A DNA stretch of 64,000 nucleotides from Halomonas sp. HL-93 (lineage in GTDB: Bacteria > Pseudomonadota > Gammaproteobacteria > Pseudomonadales > Halomonadaceae), in NCBI RefSeq assembly GCF_900086985.1, contig NZ_LT593974.1, positions 1 through 64,000 of the forward strand. The letters run 5' to 3'. The notes beneath the pieces were generated by a model that was given only the letters and a program-made list of their open reading frames with translations, did not search any database and was not told where the DNA came from. Positions within the stretch are counted from its first letter, which is position 1. Each line of letters begins with the position of its first letter. This document shows, one piece after another, positions 28,619 to 36,876 of the stretch. The position numbers and the translations under genes are program-made.

Positions 28619-29206
28619 ATGTCAGAGTCTACTACGCTTGATTCTACCCGATTCGCAGCGTTACAGCAGATACCGCTGTGGGATTTTGCGTTAGCTTTTT
28701 ATGCGCGTCCTGGGGTGGAGCAGGCGTGTTTGACGCTTCAGGATGAAGCCGCGGTGGATGTATGCGAGCTGTTGTTTCATGGCTGGCTTTTTGCCCATGG
28801 GCTGGATGCTATGCCTCAGCCTTTATCGGCGCTGCGCCGGGAACGCCAAGAATGGCAGGCTGGGGTTACCGACGTGTTGCGTACCTTGCGGCGCAATTTA
28901 AAGCATACCGACTCGCCTAGCGAGACCATTACAACCCTACGCGAACGGGTTAAACAGGCGGAGCTGCTCGCGGAACGTGAAAACCTTCAACGTTGGCAAA
29001 CATGGGCCTGGGACGCTGATCAGCCTTTTATGCGTTTGAGAAATATGCCGAAGACGCCGCATGATACTGGGAGATGGCTGCAAAAACGCCTTTTATTGCC
29101 ACACAATTTGGTATTGCGTGGTTTTGAGCCAAAAGCCGAACAGACCCTTCAGCGCGCCTTCAGTGTGCTAGGTCAGCAGCTTGACCCCTTACAGCGAGCG
29201 CGCTAG
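28619..29206 (+). CDS. TIGR02444 family protein
   Basis: A 195-residue soluble protein beginning after AAGGAT with LWDFALAFYARPGVEQACLTLQD and CELLFHGWLFAHGL, the hallmark of the TIGR02444/DUF2390 family. These are found beside the ABC-F gene in many gammaproteobacteria. Function is unknown. The remainder is helical and rich in Arg and Gln. The start chosen is the ATG at 28619; the frame runs upstream into the ABC-F gene. Confidence 0.85.
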   Translation: MSESTTLDSTRFAALQQIPLWDFALAFYARPGVEQACLTLQDEAAVDVCELLFHGWLFAHGLDAMPQPLSALRRERQEWQAGVTDVLRTLRRNLKHTDSPSETITTLRERVKQAELLAERENLQRWQTWAWDADQPFMRLRNMPKTPHDTGRWLQKRLLLPHNLVLRGFEPKAEQTLQRAFSVLGQQLDPLQRAR

Positions 29207-29225
29207 CCTAAAATTAACTGCTTTT

Positions 29226-29244
29226 GAATAACCGACTGTTATTC
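29226..29244 (+). promoter_or_regulatory. Inverted repeat upstream of teaA
   Basis: GAATAAC (29226-29232), five bases, GTTATTC (29238-29244), with a third GAATAAC at about 29289. It lies in the 171-base space before teaA. It could be an operator or part of a terminator for the preceding gene; there is no T-run directly behind it. Confidence 0.35.
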
Positions 29245-29377
29245 GGCCTTTAAGGCGTGAAATGCTACAGAGTGTTTGCGCCATTGCGAATAACAATAGC
29301 GCGTTGCCTAACGCGCCGATCAAAGCAGATTTCTGCGCACTCGTACAGCGCGCTTACCACTGCAAGGGGAACACCGC

Positions 29378-30400
29378 ATGAAGGCAAGCAAATTAGTCAC
29401 GACGGCGAGCATTGGCGCACTGTTAGTTGGTATGTCGGCCTCAGCTCAGGCAGAAAACTGGCGCTATGCCCACGAAGAATATGAAGGCGACGTACAAGAC
29501 GTATTTGCCTACGCATTTAAAGATTACATTGAAGAAAACTCTGACCACACTGTTAAGGTTTACCGCTTTGGCGAGTTGGGTGAATCTGACGACATCATGG
29601 AGCAGACCCAAAACGGGATTCTTCAGTTCGTGAACCAGTCGCCCGGTTTTACCGGTTCACTGATTCCTGAAGCGCAAATCTTCTTTATTCCTTATCTGCT
29701 GCCCACCGATGAAGAAACCGTTTTAGAGTTCTTCGACGAGAGCAAAGCCATCAACGAGATGTTCCCAGAGCTTTATGCGGAGCAAGATCTCGAACTGCTC
29801 AAGATGTATCCAGAAGGTGAGATGGTGATCACCACCGATGAGAAGATCAGCTCGCCGGACGACCTGGATAACAAGAAAATCCGCACCATGACCAACCCGT
29901 TGCTGTCGGAAACCTACGAGGCCTTTGGCGCGTCGCCAACGCCGCTGCCTTGGGGTGAAGTCTACGGTGGCCTGGAAACTGGCGTGATTGACGGCCAGGA
30001 AAACCCGATTTTCTGGATTGAGTCTGGTGGTCTGTACGAAGTGTCTCCGCACCTGACCTTCACCGGCCACGGCTGGTTCACCACCGCCATGATGGCTAAT
30101 CAGGAGTTCTACGACGGCTTGTCTGACGAAGACAAAGAGCTGGTTCAAGAGGCGTCCGCTGAAGCTTACGACCACACCATTGAGCACATCAAAGGTTTGG
30201 CCGACGAAGCACTGGAAAAAATCCAGGAAGATTCCGATGAAGTAACGGTAACTCGCTTGGACGAAGATCAGATCCAGGCTTTCCGTGACCGCGCGCCGCA
30301 GGTTGAAGAAGAGTTCCTGGATATGACCGGTGATCGCGGTAAAGAGCTGCTTGAGCAGTTTAAAGCCGATCTGGAGGCAGTATCCAGCGACGACGAATAA
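29378..30400 (+). CDS. teaA: Ectoine/5-hydroxyectoine TRAP binding protein TeaA
   Basis: A 340-residue periplasmic binding protein with a signal peptide at about residues 1-25. The mature N-terminus ENWRYAHEEYEGDVQDVFAYAFK, RFGELGESDDIMEQTQNG, FVNQSPGFTGSLIP and NPIFWIESGGLYEVSPHLTF match Halomonas elongata TeaA nearly residue for residue as I recall it, including the Trp, Phe and Arg positions that hold ectoine. TeaA captures ectoine for the TeaBC permease, recovering leaked solute. It is the first gene of teaABCD and is separated from teaB by a terminator-like hairpin. Confidence 0.94.
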   Translation: MKASKLVTTASIGALLVGMSASAQAENWRYAHEEYEGDVQDVFAYAFKDYIEENSDHTVKVYRFGELGESDDIMEQTQNGILQFVNQSPGFTGSLIPEAQIFFIPYLLPTDEETVLEFFDESKAINEMFPELYAEQDLELLKMYPEGEMVITTDEKISSPDDLDNKKIRTMTNPLLSETYEAFGASPTPLPWGEVYGGLETGVIDGQENPIFWIESGGLYEVSPHLTFTGHGWFTTAMMANQEFYDGLSDEDKELVQEASAEAYDHTIEHIKGLADEALEKIQEDSDEVTVTRLDEDQIQAFRDRAPQVEEEFLDMTGDRGKELLEQFKADLEAVSSDDE

Positions 30401-30439
30401 GTAGTCCTCGCTGAGAAAGCATTGTAGTTGAAGCACCTA

Positions 30440-30462
30440 GGGCGGCCAGCGGCCGCCCTTTT
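30440..30462 (+). terminator. Stem-loop with T-tail between teaA and teaB
   Basis: GGGCGGCC (30440-30447), AGC loop, GGCCGCCC (30451-30458) and four T residues. It probably ends part of the transcripts after teaA so that binding protein is made in excess of permease. Confidence 0.75.
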
Positions 30463-30653
30463 CATATAATAGATGGGAACATTAATTTGTTAGGGTGAAT
30501 TAACCTTCGTCCATCTAGCGTTGAACCAGTAACGTCGGGTTACCGCTAGGCTAGACATATTAGTTTTGGGTGGCTCGACAACCCAGCGTTTAGATCGGTT
30601 TGGAAACGTGAAATCGGCAGTATTAAGGCTGCTGTGATTAAAGGAGTCCGGCC

Positions 30654-31232
30654 ATGACCGAAGATGAGTCTGAAAAAAACTACCGCTCTGGGTTGCCAGG
30701 CATCCTTGGAATATTAGATACCACGATCAGCAAAATCGAGTCAGTAATTCTGGCGCTTGGCGTGTTATTGATGGCGCTGAATACCGTTACCAATGTGGTA
30801 TCTCGCTTTGTGTTTGGTAACAGCATCATGTTCTCAGAGGAGCTCAACCGCATTCTGATTATCATGATCACCTTCGCGGGTATTGGCTATGCGGCGCGGC
30901 ACGGGCGGCATATTCGCATGTCGGCGATCTACGATGCGCTACCCACCGGGGGGCGCAGGGTGTTAATGATAGCCATTGCCCTATTCACCTCGTTGGTGAT
31001 GTTCTTTTTGTTGTATTACTCGGTGGTCTACATCCACGGTATGTACAGCAAAGGGCGCGTGCTGCCTTCCTTGGGGATGCCGATTTGGATTATTTACCTG
31101 TGGGTGCCTCTGGGTTTTTTCATTACCGGGGTCCAGTACCTGCTAACGGCAATCAAAAACATGACCTCCCGGGATGTATGGCTGTCTACCGGGGTGGTGG
31201 ATGGCTACAAAGATACCGAAACGGAAGTCTGA
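30654..31232 (+). CDS. teaB: TRAP small permease TeaB
   Basis: A 192-residue DctQ-type membrane protein with four hydrophobic helices; [35 protein letters not shown] is the family core. It matches the position and size of TeaB in the H. elongata ectoine transporter. AAAGGAG lies before the ATG. The 250 bases between teaA and this gene hold the hairpin at 30440 and further short inverted repeats (for example CTAGCG at 30517 with CGCTAG near 30546), leaving room for an internal promoter. Confidence 0.92.
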   Translation: MTEDESEKNYRSGLPGILGILDTTISKIESVILALGVLLMALNTVTNVVSRFVFGNSIMFSEELNRILIIMITFAGIGYAARHGRHIRMSAIYDALPTGGRRVLMIAIALFTSLVMFFLLYYSVVYIHGMYSKGRVLPSLGMPIWIIYLWVPLGFFITGVQYLLTAIKNMTSRDVWLSTGVVDGYKDTETEV

Positions 31233-31259
31233 CGCAGGGCACAACTTAAGGAAATCGCA

Positions 31260-32543
31260 ATGACGACAATAATGGTCTCTACGATGATTGTCCTGCTGTT
31301 GCTGGGCTTTCCAATGATGATCCCGTTGATCACCGCCTCGGCCATTGGCTTTTTCATGATGTTCGACGGGTTTGGCCAAATGGATACCTTGATTCAGCAG
31401 ATGATGGCGGGTGTTCGTCCGGCCTCGCTGATCGCGGTGCCGATGTTCATTCTGGCGGCGGACATTATGACCCGCGGCCAGTCGGCCGGTCGCCTAATCG
31501 ACATGGTGATGGCGTTTATCGGCCATGTAAAAGGTGGGTTGGCTGTTAGTACAGCGGCATCGTGTACGCTGTTTGGTGCTGTTTCAGGGTCAACCCAGGC
31601 CACCGTGGTGGCGGTAGGCTCGCCACTGCGCCCGCGCATGCTAAAAGCGGGGTATTCGGACTCGTTCACCCTGGCGCTGATTATCAACGCCAGCGATATC
31701 GCCTTTTTGATTCCGCCCAGCATCGGGATGATCATTTATGGGGTAATTTCGGGCACCTCCATCGGCGAGCTTTTCATTGCCGGTATTGGTCCCGGGTTGA
31801 TGATCTTGCTGATGTTCTCCGCCTACAGCATGGTATATGCGACGGTGAAAAACGTACCCACCGAGCCAAAAGCCAGCTGGAGAGAGCGCGGCAAAGCCGT
31901 CCAGCAGGCACTGTGGCCGCTGGGCTTCCCGGTGATTATTGTGGGCGGTATTTACGGCGGTATTTTCAGCCCCACAGAAGCCGCTGCCGCCTGCGTGCTG
32001 TACGCCTTCTTTCTTGAGTTTTTGGTGTTCCGTTCGCTGAAAATGCACAACATCTACGCGATTGCAAAATCCACTGGCCTGATTACCGCCGTGGTATTTA
32101 TCTTGGTAGCGGTGGGCAATAGCTTCTCGTGGATTATTTCGTTTGCGCAAATTCCTCAGACCATTCTTGAGGCAGTGGGCGTGAATGATGCAGGCCCCAC
32201 CGGCGTCTTGATTGCTATCTGCGTGGCCTTCTTTGTGGCCTGTATGTTTGTCGACCCGATTGTGGTCATTTTGGTGTTAACGCCGATTTTCGCCCCGGCC
32301 GTTGAGGCCACTGGGCTCGACCCGGTACTGGTGGGTATCTTGATTACCCTGCAGGTAGCGATTGGCTCGGCAACGCCGCCCTTTGGCTGCGATATCTTCA
32401 CCGCGATTGCCATCTTCAAGCGCCCTTATTGGGACGTGATCAAAGGCACCCCACCGTTTATCTTTATGCTGATTTTGGCGGCGGCGTTGCTGATTATGTT
32501 CCCGCAGATTGCACTGTTCCTGCGCGATGTGGCCTCTGGCTAA
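31260..32543 (+). CDS. teaC: TRAP large permease TeaC
   Basis: A 427-residue DctM-type permease with about 12 hydrophobic segments. It carries ASCTLFGAVSGSTQATVVAVGSPLRPRML and IPPSIGMIIYGVISGTSIGELFIAGIGPG, the usual DctM signature. Together with TeaB it moves ectoines inward using the sodium gradient, without ATP. It follows teaB by 27 bases and precedes teaD by 21. Confidence 0.94.
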   Translation: MTTIMVSTMIVLLLLGFPMMIPLITASAIGFFMMFDGFGQMDTLIQQMMAGVRPASLIAVPMFILAADIMTRGQSAGRLIDMVMAFIGHVKGGLAVSTAASCTLFGAVSGSTQATVVAVGSPLRPRMLKAGYSDSFTLALIINASDIAFLIPPSIGMIIYGVISGTSIGELFIAGIGPGLMILLMFSAYSMVYATVKNVPTEPKASWRERGKAVQQALWPLGFPVIIVGGIYGGIFSPTEAAAACVLYAFFLEFLVFRSLKMHNIYAIAKSTGLITAVVFILVAVGNSFSWIISFAQIPQTILEAVGVNDAGPTGVLIAICVAFFVACMFVDPIVVILVLTPIFAPAVEATGLDPVLVGILITLQVAIGSATPPFGCDIFTAIAIFKRPYWDVIKGTPPFIFMLILAAALLIMFPQIALFLRDVASG

Positions 32544-32564
32544 CGGGCGGAAAGGAGAACGCCA

Positions 32565-33008
32565 ATGTTTAACCGCATTTTAGTGCCGGTGGATGGCTCC
32601 AAGGGCGCCCTAAAGGCACTTGAAAAGGCCGTTGGCCTGCATATGTTAACCGGCGCGGAGCTGTACTTACTGTGTGTGTTCAAACACCACAGTTTACTTG
32701 AAGCGTCGCTTTCCATGGTGCGTCCCAACCAACTTGATATACCCGACGATGCGCTAAAAGAGTACGCCACAGAAATTGCTGTACATGCTAAATCCCATGC
32801 GATTGAAATCGGTGCTGACAGTGCCCGTGTACGCGCCTTTGTTAAAGGCGGTAGGCCATCGCGCACAATCGTTCGCTTTGCTCGCAAGCGTGAGTGTGAT
32901 CTGATCGTCGTTGGTGCCCAAGGCACCAACGGCGATAAAAACCTGCTGTTGGGCAGTGTCTCCCAGCGGGTGGCAGGTGCGGCCCACTGCCCGACCATGG
33001 TGGTGTAA
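32565..33008 (+). CDS. teaD: Universal stress protein TeaD, regulator of ectoine uptake
   Basis: A 147-residue UspA protein starting [19 protein letters not shown]. The ATP motif [18 protein letters not shown] is complete (G-2x-G-9x-G-S). In H. elongata TeaD binds ATP and its loss raises ectoine uptake, so it is a negative regulator; that role is transferred here by synteny and similarity. AAAGGAG precedes the ATG, directly after teaC. Confidence 0.92.
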   Translation: MFNRILVPVDGSKGALKALEKAVGLHMLTGAELYLLCVFKHHSLLEASLSMVRPNQLDIPDDALKEYATEIAVHAKSHAIEIGADSARVRAFVKGGRPSRTIVRFARKRECDLIVVGAQGTNGDKNLLLGSVSQRVAGAAHCPTMVV

Positions 33009-33036
33009 CGGCGCTATTCGATAAATAGTTTGTGGC

Positions 33037-33089
33037 TAACACCCGTCACCTCGGCAGATGCAGCTTGGGTCGGCGGGTGTTATTCTTTT
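33037..33089 (+). terminator. Terminator after teaD
   Basis: TAACACCCG (33037-33045) pairs with CGGGTGTTA (33074-33082) around a 28-base loop, followed by TTCTTTT. It closes the tea operon before the FKBP gene. Confidence 0.55.
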
Positions 33090-33134
33090 GAGAACCTCCC
33101 ATTAAGGTGCCTTGCACCGCAAAAAAGGTGTTTT

Positions 33135-33815
33135 ATGAAAGTAGCGATTTCGTCAACGGCGTTGATTAGTCTACTGCTGGTAGCTCCCTTAGCCGCTGCT
33201 GCACCGGAAACAGAAGAAGAGCGTTTAGCCTATAGCTTGGGCGTTACAATTGGCGAAAGCATGCAAGCCGATATCGAGGATCTGGATATCGATACCTTCA
33301 CCGACGGCATGCGCGATGTGTTTGAAGGCAAGGATCTAGCGCTCGATGAAGCTCAAATGAGCGAAGCCATTATGGCCTTCCAAGAGCAGTCAATGGCGGC
33401 CCGCGAATCTGAAGCGGCTGAGGCAAGTGAAGCAAACCGTGAAGAAGGCGAAGCCTTTCTCGCCGAAAACGCCGAGCGCGACGACGTCACGGTGATGGAC
33501 TCAGGGGTGCAATACGAAGTGCTTGAGTCTGGCGATGGCGAGTCTCCCGGCTCGGAAGATACGGTCGAGGTCAATTACGAAGGGACCCTGTTGGATGGCA
33601 CGGTGTTTGATAGTTCCTTCGAACGGGGCGAATCAGTCAGCTTCCAGGTCAATCAAGTGATTGAGGGCTGGCAAGAAGCACTCCAGGAAATGAGCGTGGG
33701 GGATACCTGGATGCTGTATATTCCCGCTGACTTGGCCTATGGCGAAAGCGGCCAAGGGCCGATTGGCCCGAATGAAGTGCTGACCTTCCGCGTTGAACTT
33801 CTGGACGTTGAGTAA
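33135..33815 (+). CDS. FKBP-type peptidyl-prolyl cis-trans isomerase, exported
   Basis: A 226-residue periplasmic foldase. Signal peptide at residues 1-22, an acidic helical dimerisation region (about 25-120) with ERLAYSLGVTIGES, and a C-terminal FKBP domain (about 125-226) with VEVNYEGTLLDGTVFDSSFERGESVSF and GWQEALQEMSVGDTWMLYIPADLAYGESG, as in FkpA/FklB/Mip. The mature protein is strongly acidic. The ATG at 33135 begins the signal peptide and has AAAGGTG upstream. The PHB-depolymerase-like gene starts three bases after its stop. Confidence 0.92.
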   Translation: MKVAISSTALISLLLVAPLAAAAPETEEERLAYSLGVTIGESMQADIEDLDIDTFTDGMRDVFEGKDLALDEAQMSEAIMAFQEQSMAARESEAAEASEANREEGEAFLAENAERDDVTVMDSGVQYEVLESGDGESPGSEDTVEVNYEGTLLDGTVFDSSFERGESVSFQVNQVIEGWQEALQEMSVGDTWMLYIPADLAYGESGQGPIGPNEVLTFRVELLDVE

Positions 33816-33818
33816 TTT

Positions 33819-34871
33819 ATGCCCTTGCCGTCGCGTCTAACCCCGCGTTGTTTAGCACGTGGGTTGCTGCTGCTCAGTAGCCCTCTAATGGCGACGGCTA
33901 CCCAGGCAGCCCCCGAGGCTTTGGCCGCCTTAGGCGCTGGTAAAGACGCCGTCAGCGTGGTCGGGGTTTCGTCCGGCGGTTACATGGCCACCCAACTGGC
34001 GGTGGCCTTCCCGGAACGCTTCAGCGCGGTGGGTGTGTTGGCCGCAGGCCCTTGGGGCTGCGCGGAAGGGTCATTAAGCCGAGCGCTAAATACCTGTATG
34101 TCGACCGCAAGCGGCGTGCCGTCTCTGGATAGGCTTGAAAATCGCCGCCGCCGTTATGAATCGGCCCAGCAGGTCGGCCCGCGGGAAACGCTCAGTCAGC
34201 TAAGGGTTTTTTTGTGGCACGGTGAAGACGACGATGTCGTGGAGCCTGAGGTAGGTGATTTATTGGCGGCCCAGTGGGAGCGCTGGCTGGCCACTAGCGA
34301 GCAACTGCGCGTGGTCCGGCGCGATGATACAGGCCACGGCTGGCCGGTGCGCTTACGGGCCGAAATGCCGTCTCCCCAGTCCCTAGGCGACTGCCAGCAA
34401 GGTGGGGGCAGTTACTTACTTGCCTGCGATGACGATGTGGCCGGGGAGATGCTGAGCTTTCTGCACCCCGATCGTGACGCAGATAGAGAAGGCCAGGGAG
34501 AATTACGCGCCTTTGACCAATCTGAATTTGCCGTAAGCGGCATGGCCGATAGCGGGTTTGTTTACACGCCCGAAGGGTGTGAGCAGGGCGGCTGCGACGT
34601 CACGCTGGCGCTTCACGGCTGCCAAATGAACGACGATGCGTTTGTGCGCCATAGCGGGCTCAACGACTGGGCGGCGACGCATCAGCAGATTGTGCTTTAT
34701 CCCCAGGCAAAGAGCAGCATGATGAACCCTCAGGGTTGCTGGGACTGGTGGGGATACGCCGAGGGTGCCTCGCAATTAACTCCGCTGCACGATACGCGTG
34801 AAGGCGCCCAGGTTCAGGCGTTGATGGCTATGCTGGGTCGCTTGCAAACACCGTCTGACCGGCAGGATTAA
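33819..34871 (+). CDS. Poly(3-hydroxybutyrate) depolymerase-like esterase, exported
   Basis: A 350-residue alpha/beta-hydrolase with an N-terminal signal peptide (about 1-30) and the lipase box GVSSGGY, nucleophile Ser51. A conserved cysteine-rich C-terminal half (CEQGGCDVTLALHGCQMNDDAF, then YPQAKSSMMNPQGCWDWWGY) is typical of the short-chain PHB depolymerase group with the lipase box near the N-terminus. Whether it acts on the polymer or on oligomers is unknown. No substrate-binding domain is seen. It overlaps the SCO1 gene on the opposite strand by four bases. Confidence 0.82.
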   Translation: MPLPSRLTPRCLARGLLLLSSPLMATATQAAPEALAALGAGKDAVSVVGVSSGGYMATQLAVAFPERFSAVGVLAAGPWGCAEGSLSRALNTCMSTASGVPSLDRLENRRRRYESAQQVGPRETLSQLRVFLWHGEDDDVVEPEVGDLLAAQWERWLATSEQLRVVRRDDTGHGWPVRLRAEMPSPQSLGDCQQGGGSYLLACDDDVAGEMLSFLHPDRDADREGQGELRAFDQSEFAVSGMADSGFVYTPEGCEQGGCDVTLALHGCQMNDDAFVRHSGLNDWAATHQQIVLYPQAKSSMMNPQGCWDWWGYAEGASQLTPLHDTREGAQVQALMAMLGRLQTPSDRQD

Positions 34872-35458
34872 CCATCCAGTGCCTGCTCCAGCGCAGCGCT
34901 AAGTCCTTGGGGAGTCGGGGAATACAGCACGCGTTGTAAAACGTCGCCATCACGATTGACTAAGTAAAGCGACGAACTATGGTCGATGGTGTATTCGATG
35001 GCGGAATCGGGCGCCTCAACGCGCCGCGTGATGACCCCATAACGGGACATCACATCATCCAGTTCGGACTGGTTTCCCCTGGCCCCGATAAAGTCTTCAC
35101 CGAAAAACGCCAGATACTCTTCGAGCCGTTCCAAGGTATCGCGTTCCGGGTCAACGGTGACCATGACAGGCACTACCTGTTCGCGTTGTGATGTCGAAAG
35201 CTCAGCCAGTGCCTGGCGTTTCACCGACTGCGTCATGGGGCATACGTCAGGGCAATATGTATAGCCGAACGACACCAGGGCAACTTGGTCGTCGGCAAGC
35301 TGGGAAAGCGAAAAATCGCCTTGGGTGGATGGTAGTTCAATCTCACCGCCGGGAGGTATGTCGCTTTGCGGAGATAGCGTGGCCTTGTAGAGTGCGACGC
35401 CACTCGCAACGACCAGTGCGGCGGCGCCGACACCAAGCCATAATTTTGGAAAGGCCAT
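34868..35458 (-). CDS. SCO1/SenC family copper-binding protein
   Basis: A 196-residue membrane-anchored, periplasm-facing thioredoxin-fold protein. One N-terminal transmembrane helix (about 4-24), then the copper site CPDVC (Cys69, Cys73) in FGYTYCPDVCPMT and a distal His in IDHSSSLYLV. SCO proteins load copper into cytochrome oxidase. The ATG at 35458 follows AGGGAG and is preferred to 35506. It is divergent from the AEC permease gene; no oxidase gene is nearby. Confidence 0.92.
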   Translation of the reverse strand: MAFPKLWLGVGAAALVVASGVALYKATLSPQSDIPPGGEIELPSTQGDFSLSQLADDQVALVSFGYTYCPDVCPMTQSVKRQALAELSTSQREQVVPVMVTVDPERDTLERLEEYLAFFGEDFIGARGNQSELDDVMSRYGVITRRVEAPDSAIEYTIDHSSSLYLVNRDGDVLQRVLYSPTPQGLSAALEQALDG

Positions 35459-35574
35459 GGTATCTCCCTGCAGGCGGTGTACCAGCATCTGCTGGCGACT
35501 GGACAACTATTCTCATAGTAACAGTAAACCCGTGACTGTCACGGCGAGGTCGAACAAAAGGATAAGGTACTCCA

Positions 35575-36492
35575 TTGGAAAGCATTAGCGGTGCCCTTGG
35601 CCCCTTGTTTCTATTGATATTACTGGGCGCGGCACTGGGCGTTAAACGCTGGCCCAGCGATACGTTCTGGCCGCATATAGAGCGGCTGATCTATTTTGTG
35701 CTGTTTCCTGCCATGCTGGTGGCGACGCTGGCAACAGCGGATGTAAGCCAAGTGCCCGTTACCCGCCTGGCCCTGGTACTGCTTGGCGCGATGGCCATAT
35801 TTGGCGTATTGCTGTGGCGGTTGAGAACACAGCTGAAGTTGACGCCAGCGGCGTTTACGTCGGTGTTTCAAGGTGCCGTGCGATTCAATACATACGTAGG
35901 GGTGGCCGGGGCGGCGGCTTTGCACGGCAGCGCAGGCGCTACCACTGCCGCCGTTGCGGTGGCGCTGATGGTGCCGGTGGTCAACATCATGTGCGTGGCC
36001 AGCTTTGTGGCCGCAGGTACGCTGGGTAACACCAGCCTCGGCAAAAGCATTATGGCGCTGATCAAAAACCCTTTGATTCTGGCGTGTTTACTGGGCATTG
36101 CGCTGAATCTTTCAGGCATAGGGCTTCCGGGTTGGAGCCACGCTACCGTCGACCTATTAGGCCGCGCTGCTTTGCCGCTTGGTCTGGTCGCTGTCGGCGT
36201 GGCGTTGCGCCCGGCCGCGCTGCTGCGTGTTGACCGCGGTGTGCTGGCCACTAACAGTGTCAAGCTGATACTCATGCCGGCACTGGTGCTGGGGCTCTCT
36301 TGGCTAGTAGGTCTGGATACGGTGAGCCGTGATGTCGCGTTGCTGTTTGCCGCGCTGCCTACCGCTACGTCGGCGTATATTTTGGCCCGCCAACTGGGCG
36401 GCGATGCTGAATTGATGGCGGCGATTATTACCGGTCAAACGCTGTTGGCGATGCTGACGCTGCCCGTTTGGCTTCAACTGGCGAGCGGATGA
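35575..36492 (+). CDS. AEC-family transporter
   Basis: A 305-residue inner-membrane protein with about ten helices of the auxin-efflux-carrier/bile-acid-transporter fold. IYFVLFPAMLVATLA near residue 38 and an inverted-repeat architecture are typical; bacterial relatives carry malate, malonate or other small acids, and the substrate here is unknown. The start is a TTG preceded by AAGG; no ATG lies near the expected N-terminus. The gene ends just before the candidate Fur-regulated RNA. Confidence 0.83.
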   Translation: MESISGALGPLFLLILLGAALGVKRWPSDTFWPHIERLIYFVLFPAMLVATLATADVSQVPVTRLALVLLGAMAIFGVLLWRLRTQLKLTPAAFTSVFQGAVRFNTYVGVAGAAALHGSAGATTAAVAVALMVPVVNIMCVASFVAAGTLGNTSLGKSIMALIKNPLILACLLGIALNLSGIGLPGWSHATVDLLGRAALPLGLVAVGVALRPAALLRVDRGVLATNSVKLILMPALVLGLSWLVGLDTVSRDVALLFAALPTATSAYILARQLGGDAELMAAIITGQTLLAMLTLPVWLQLASG

Positions 36493-36522
36493 AAAACTAA
36501 ATAAAAAATATTCGTGTTTGTG

Positions 36523-36551
36523 TTGACGCGGTAAATGAGAACGATTACATT
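36523..36551 (+). promoter_or_regulatory. Strong sigma-70 promoter overlapped by a Fur-box-like operator
   Basis: TTGACG (36523-36528), a 17-base spacer, TACATT (36546-36551). The spacer and -10 hold GTAAATGAGAACGATTACA (36531-36549), which by my count matches 12 of 19 positions of the Fur consensus GATAATGATAATCATTATC, including the core AATGA..A...ATTA. An operator covering the -10 region would block transcription when iron is plentiful. Confidence 0.65.
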
Positions 36552-36557
36552 GTGGTT

Positions 36558-36676
36558 GTGGCGTTTGATGAGACGCCACAGACCACGACAGAAAGCGACA
36601 GTTTCCTGTCATGGTTTCTCCCTCTCATTGCTAGTCACGGTCTTTTGCCGCTCCTTTGGAGCGGCTTTCTTTTTTC
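36558..36676 (+). ncRNA. Candidate iron-responsive small RNA (RyhB/PrrF-like by position and form)
   Basis: About 119 nucleotides from the predicted start to a textbook terminator, with no convincing ORF. It opens with a perfect hairpin, TGTGGCGT (36557-36564) and ACGCCACA (36573-36580) around an eight-base loop. A single-stranded-looking central region follows (about 36581-36646) with a pyrimidine-rich stretch and CTCATTGCT at 36624-36632, reminiscent of the target-pairing core of RyhB, which contains CATTGCT. It ends with GCCGCTCC, TTT, GGAGCGGC and TTTCTTTTTT. The promoter carries a Fur-like box. The call is inference from structure; no homology search was possible. Confidence 0.6.
36647..36676 (+). 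terminator. Rho-independent terminator of the candidate small RNA
   Basis: GCCGCTCC (36647-36654), TTT loop, GGAGCGGC (36658-36665) and a T-rich tail of ten T in eleven bases. It is one of the strongest terminators in the window and does not belong to the AEC gene, which ended 155 bases earlier. Confidence 0.9.
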
Positions 36677-36791
36677 TAATCTCTGTTAGTGCCTCTCTTC
36701 TTATGCTGCCTCTTTGGCTACTTATCTTCGCTTAGCAGCTGATTTTAAACGCATGCATAGCTGAAACGTTTCTAACGCGGATAGGGCGTCA

Positions 36792-36820
36792 TTGCTGAGG
36801 CGTGTTTTGGCGTCTACGTT
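36792..36820 (+). promoter_or_regulatory. Possible ectD promoter
   Basis: TTGCTG (36792-36797), 17 bases, TACGTT (36815-36820), about 55 bases before the ectD start. The match to consensus is moderate; a stress-sigma-type promoter is also possible for an osmolyte gene. Confidence 0.3.
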
Positions 36821-36876
36821 TTAAAAGTGGCGCCTGAACGCGCTTTCTGACATGCATACTAACGGAGGAGTTTGCC

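Noticed and set aside
31562-32017. Open frames in both directions over teaC, and similar ones over other permease genes
   Set aside because: They are shadows of hydrophobic coding sequence without starts or motifs of their own.
36535-36735. A 66-codon plus-strand frame through the candidate small RNA
   Set aside because: Its start lies inside the promoter spacer and the frame runs through a strong terminator; better explained as non-coding RNA.
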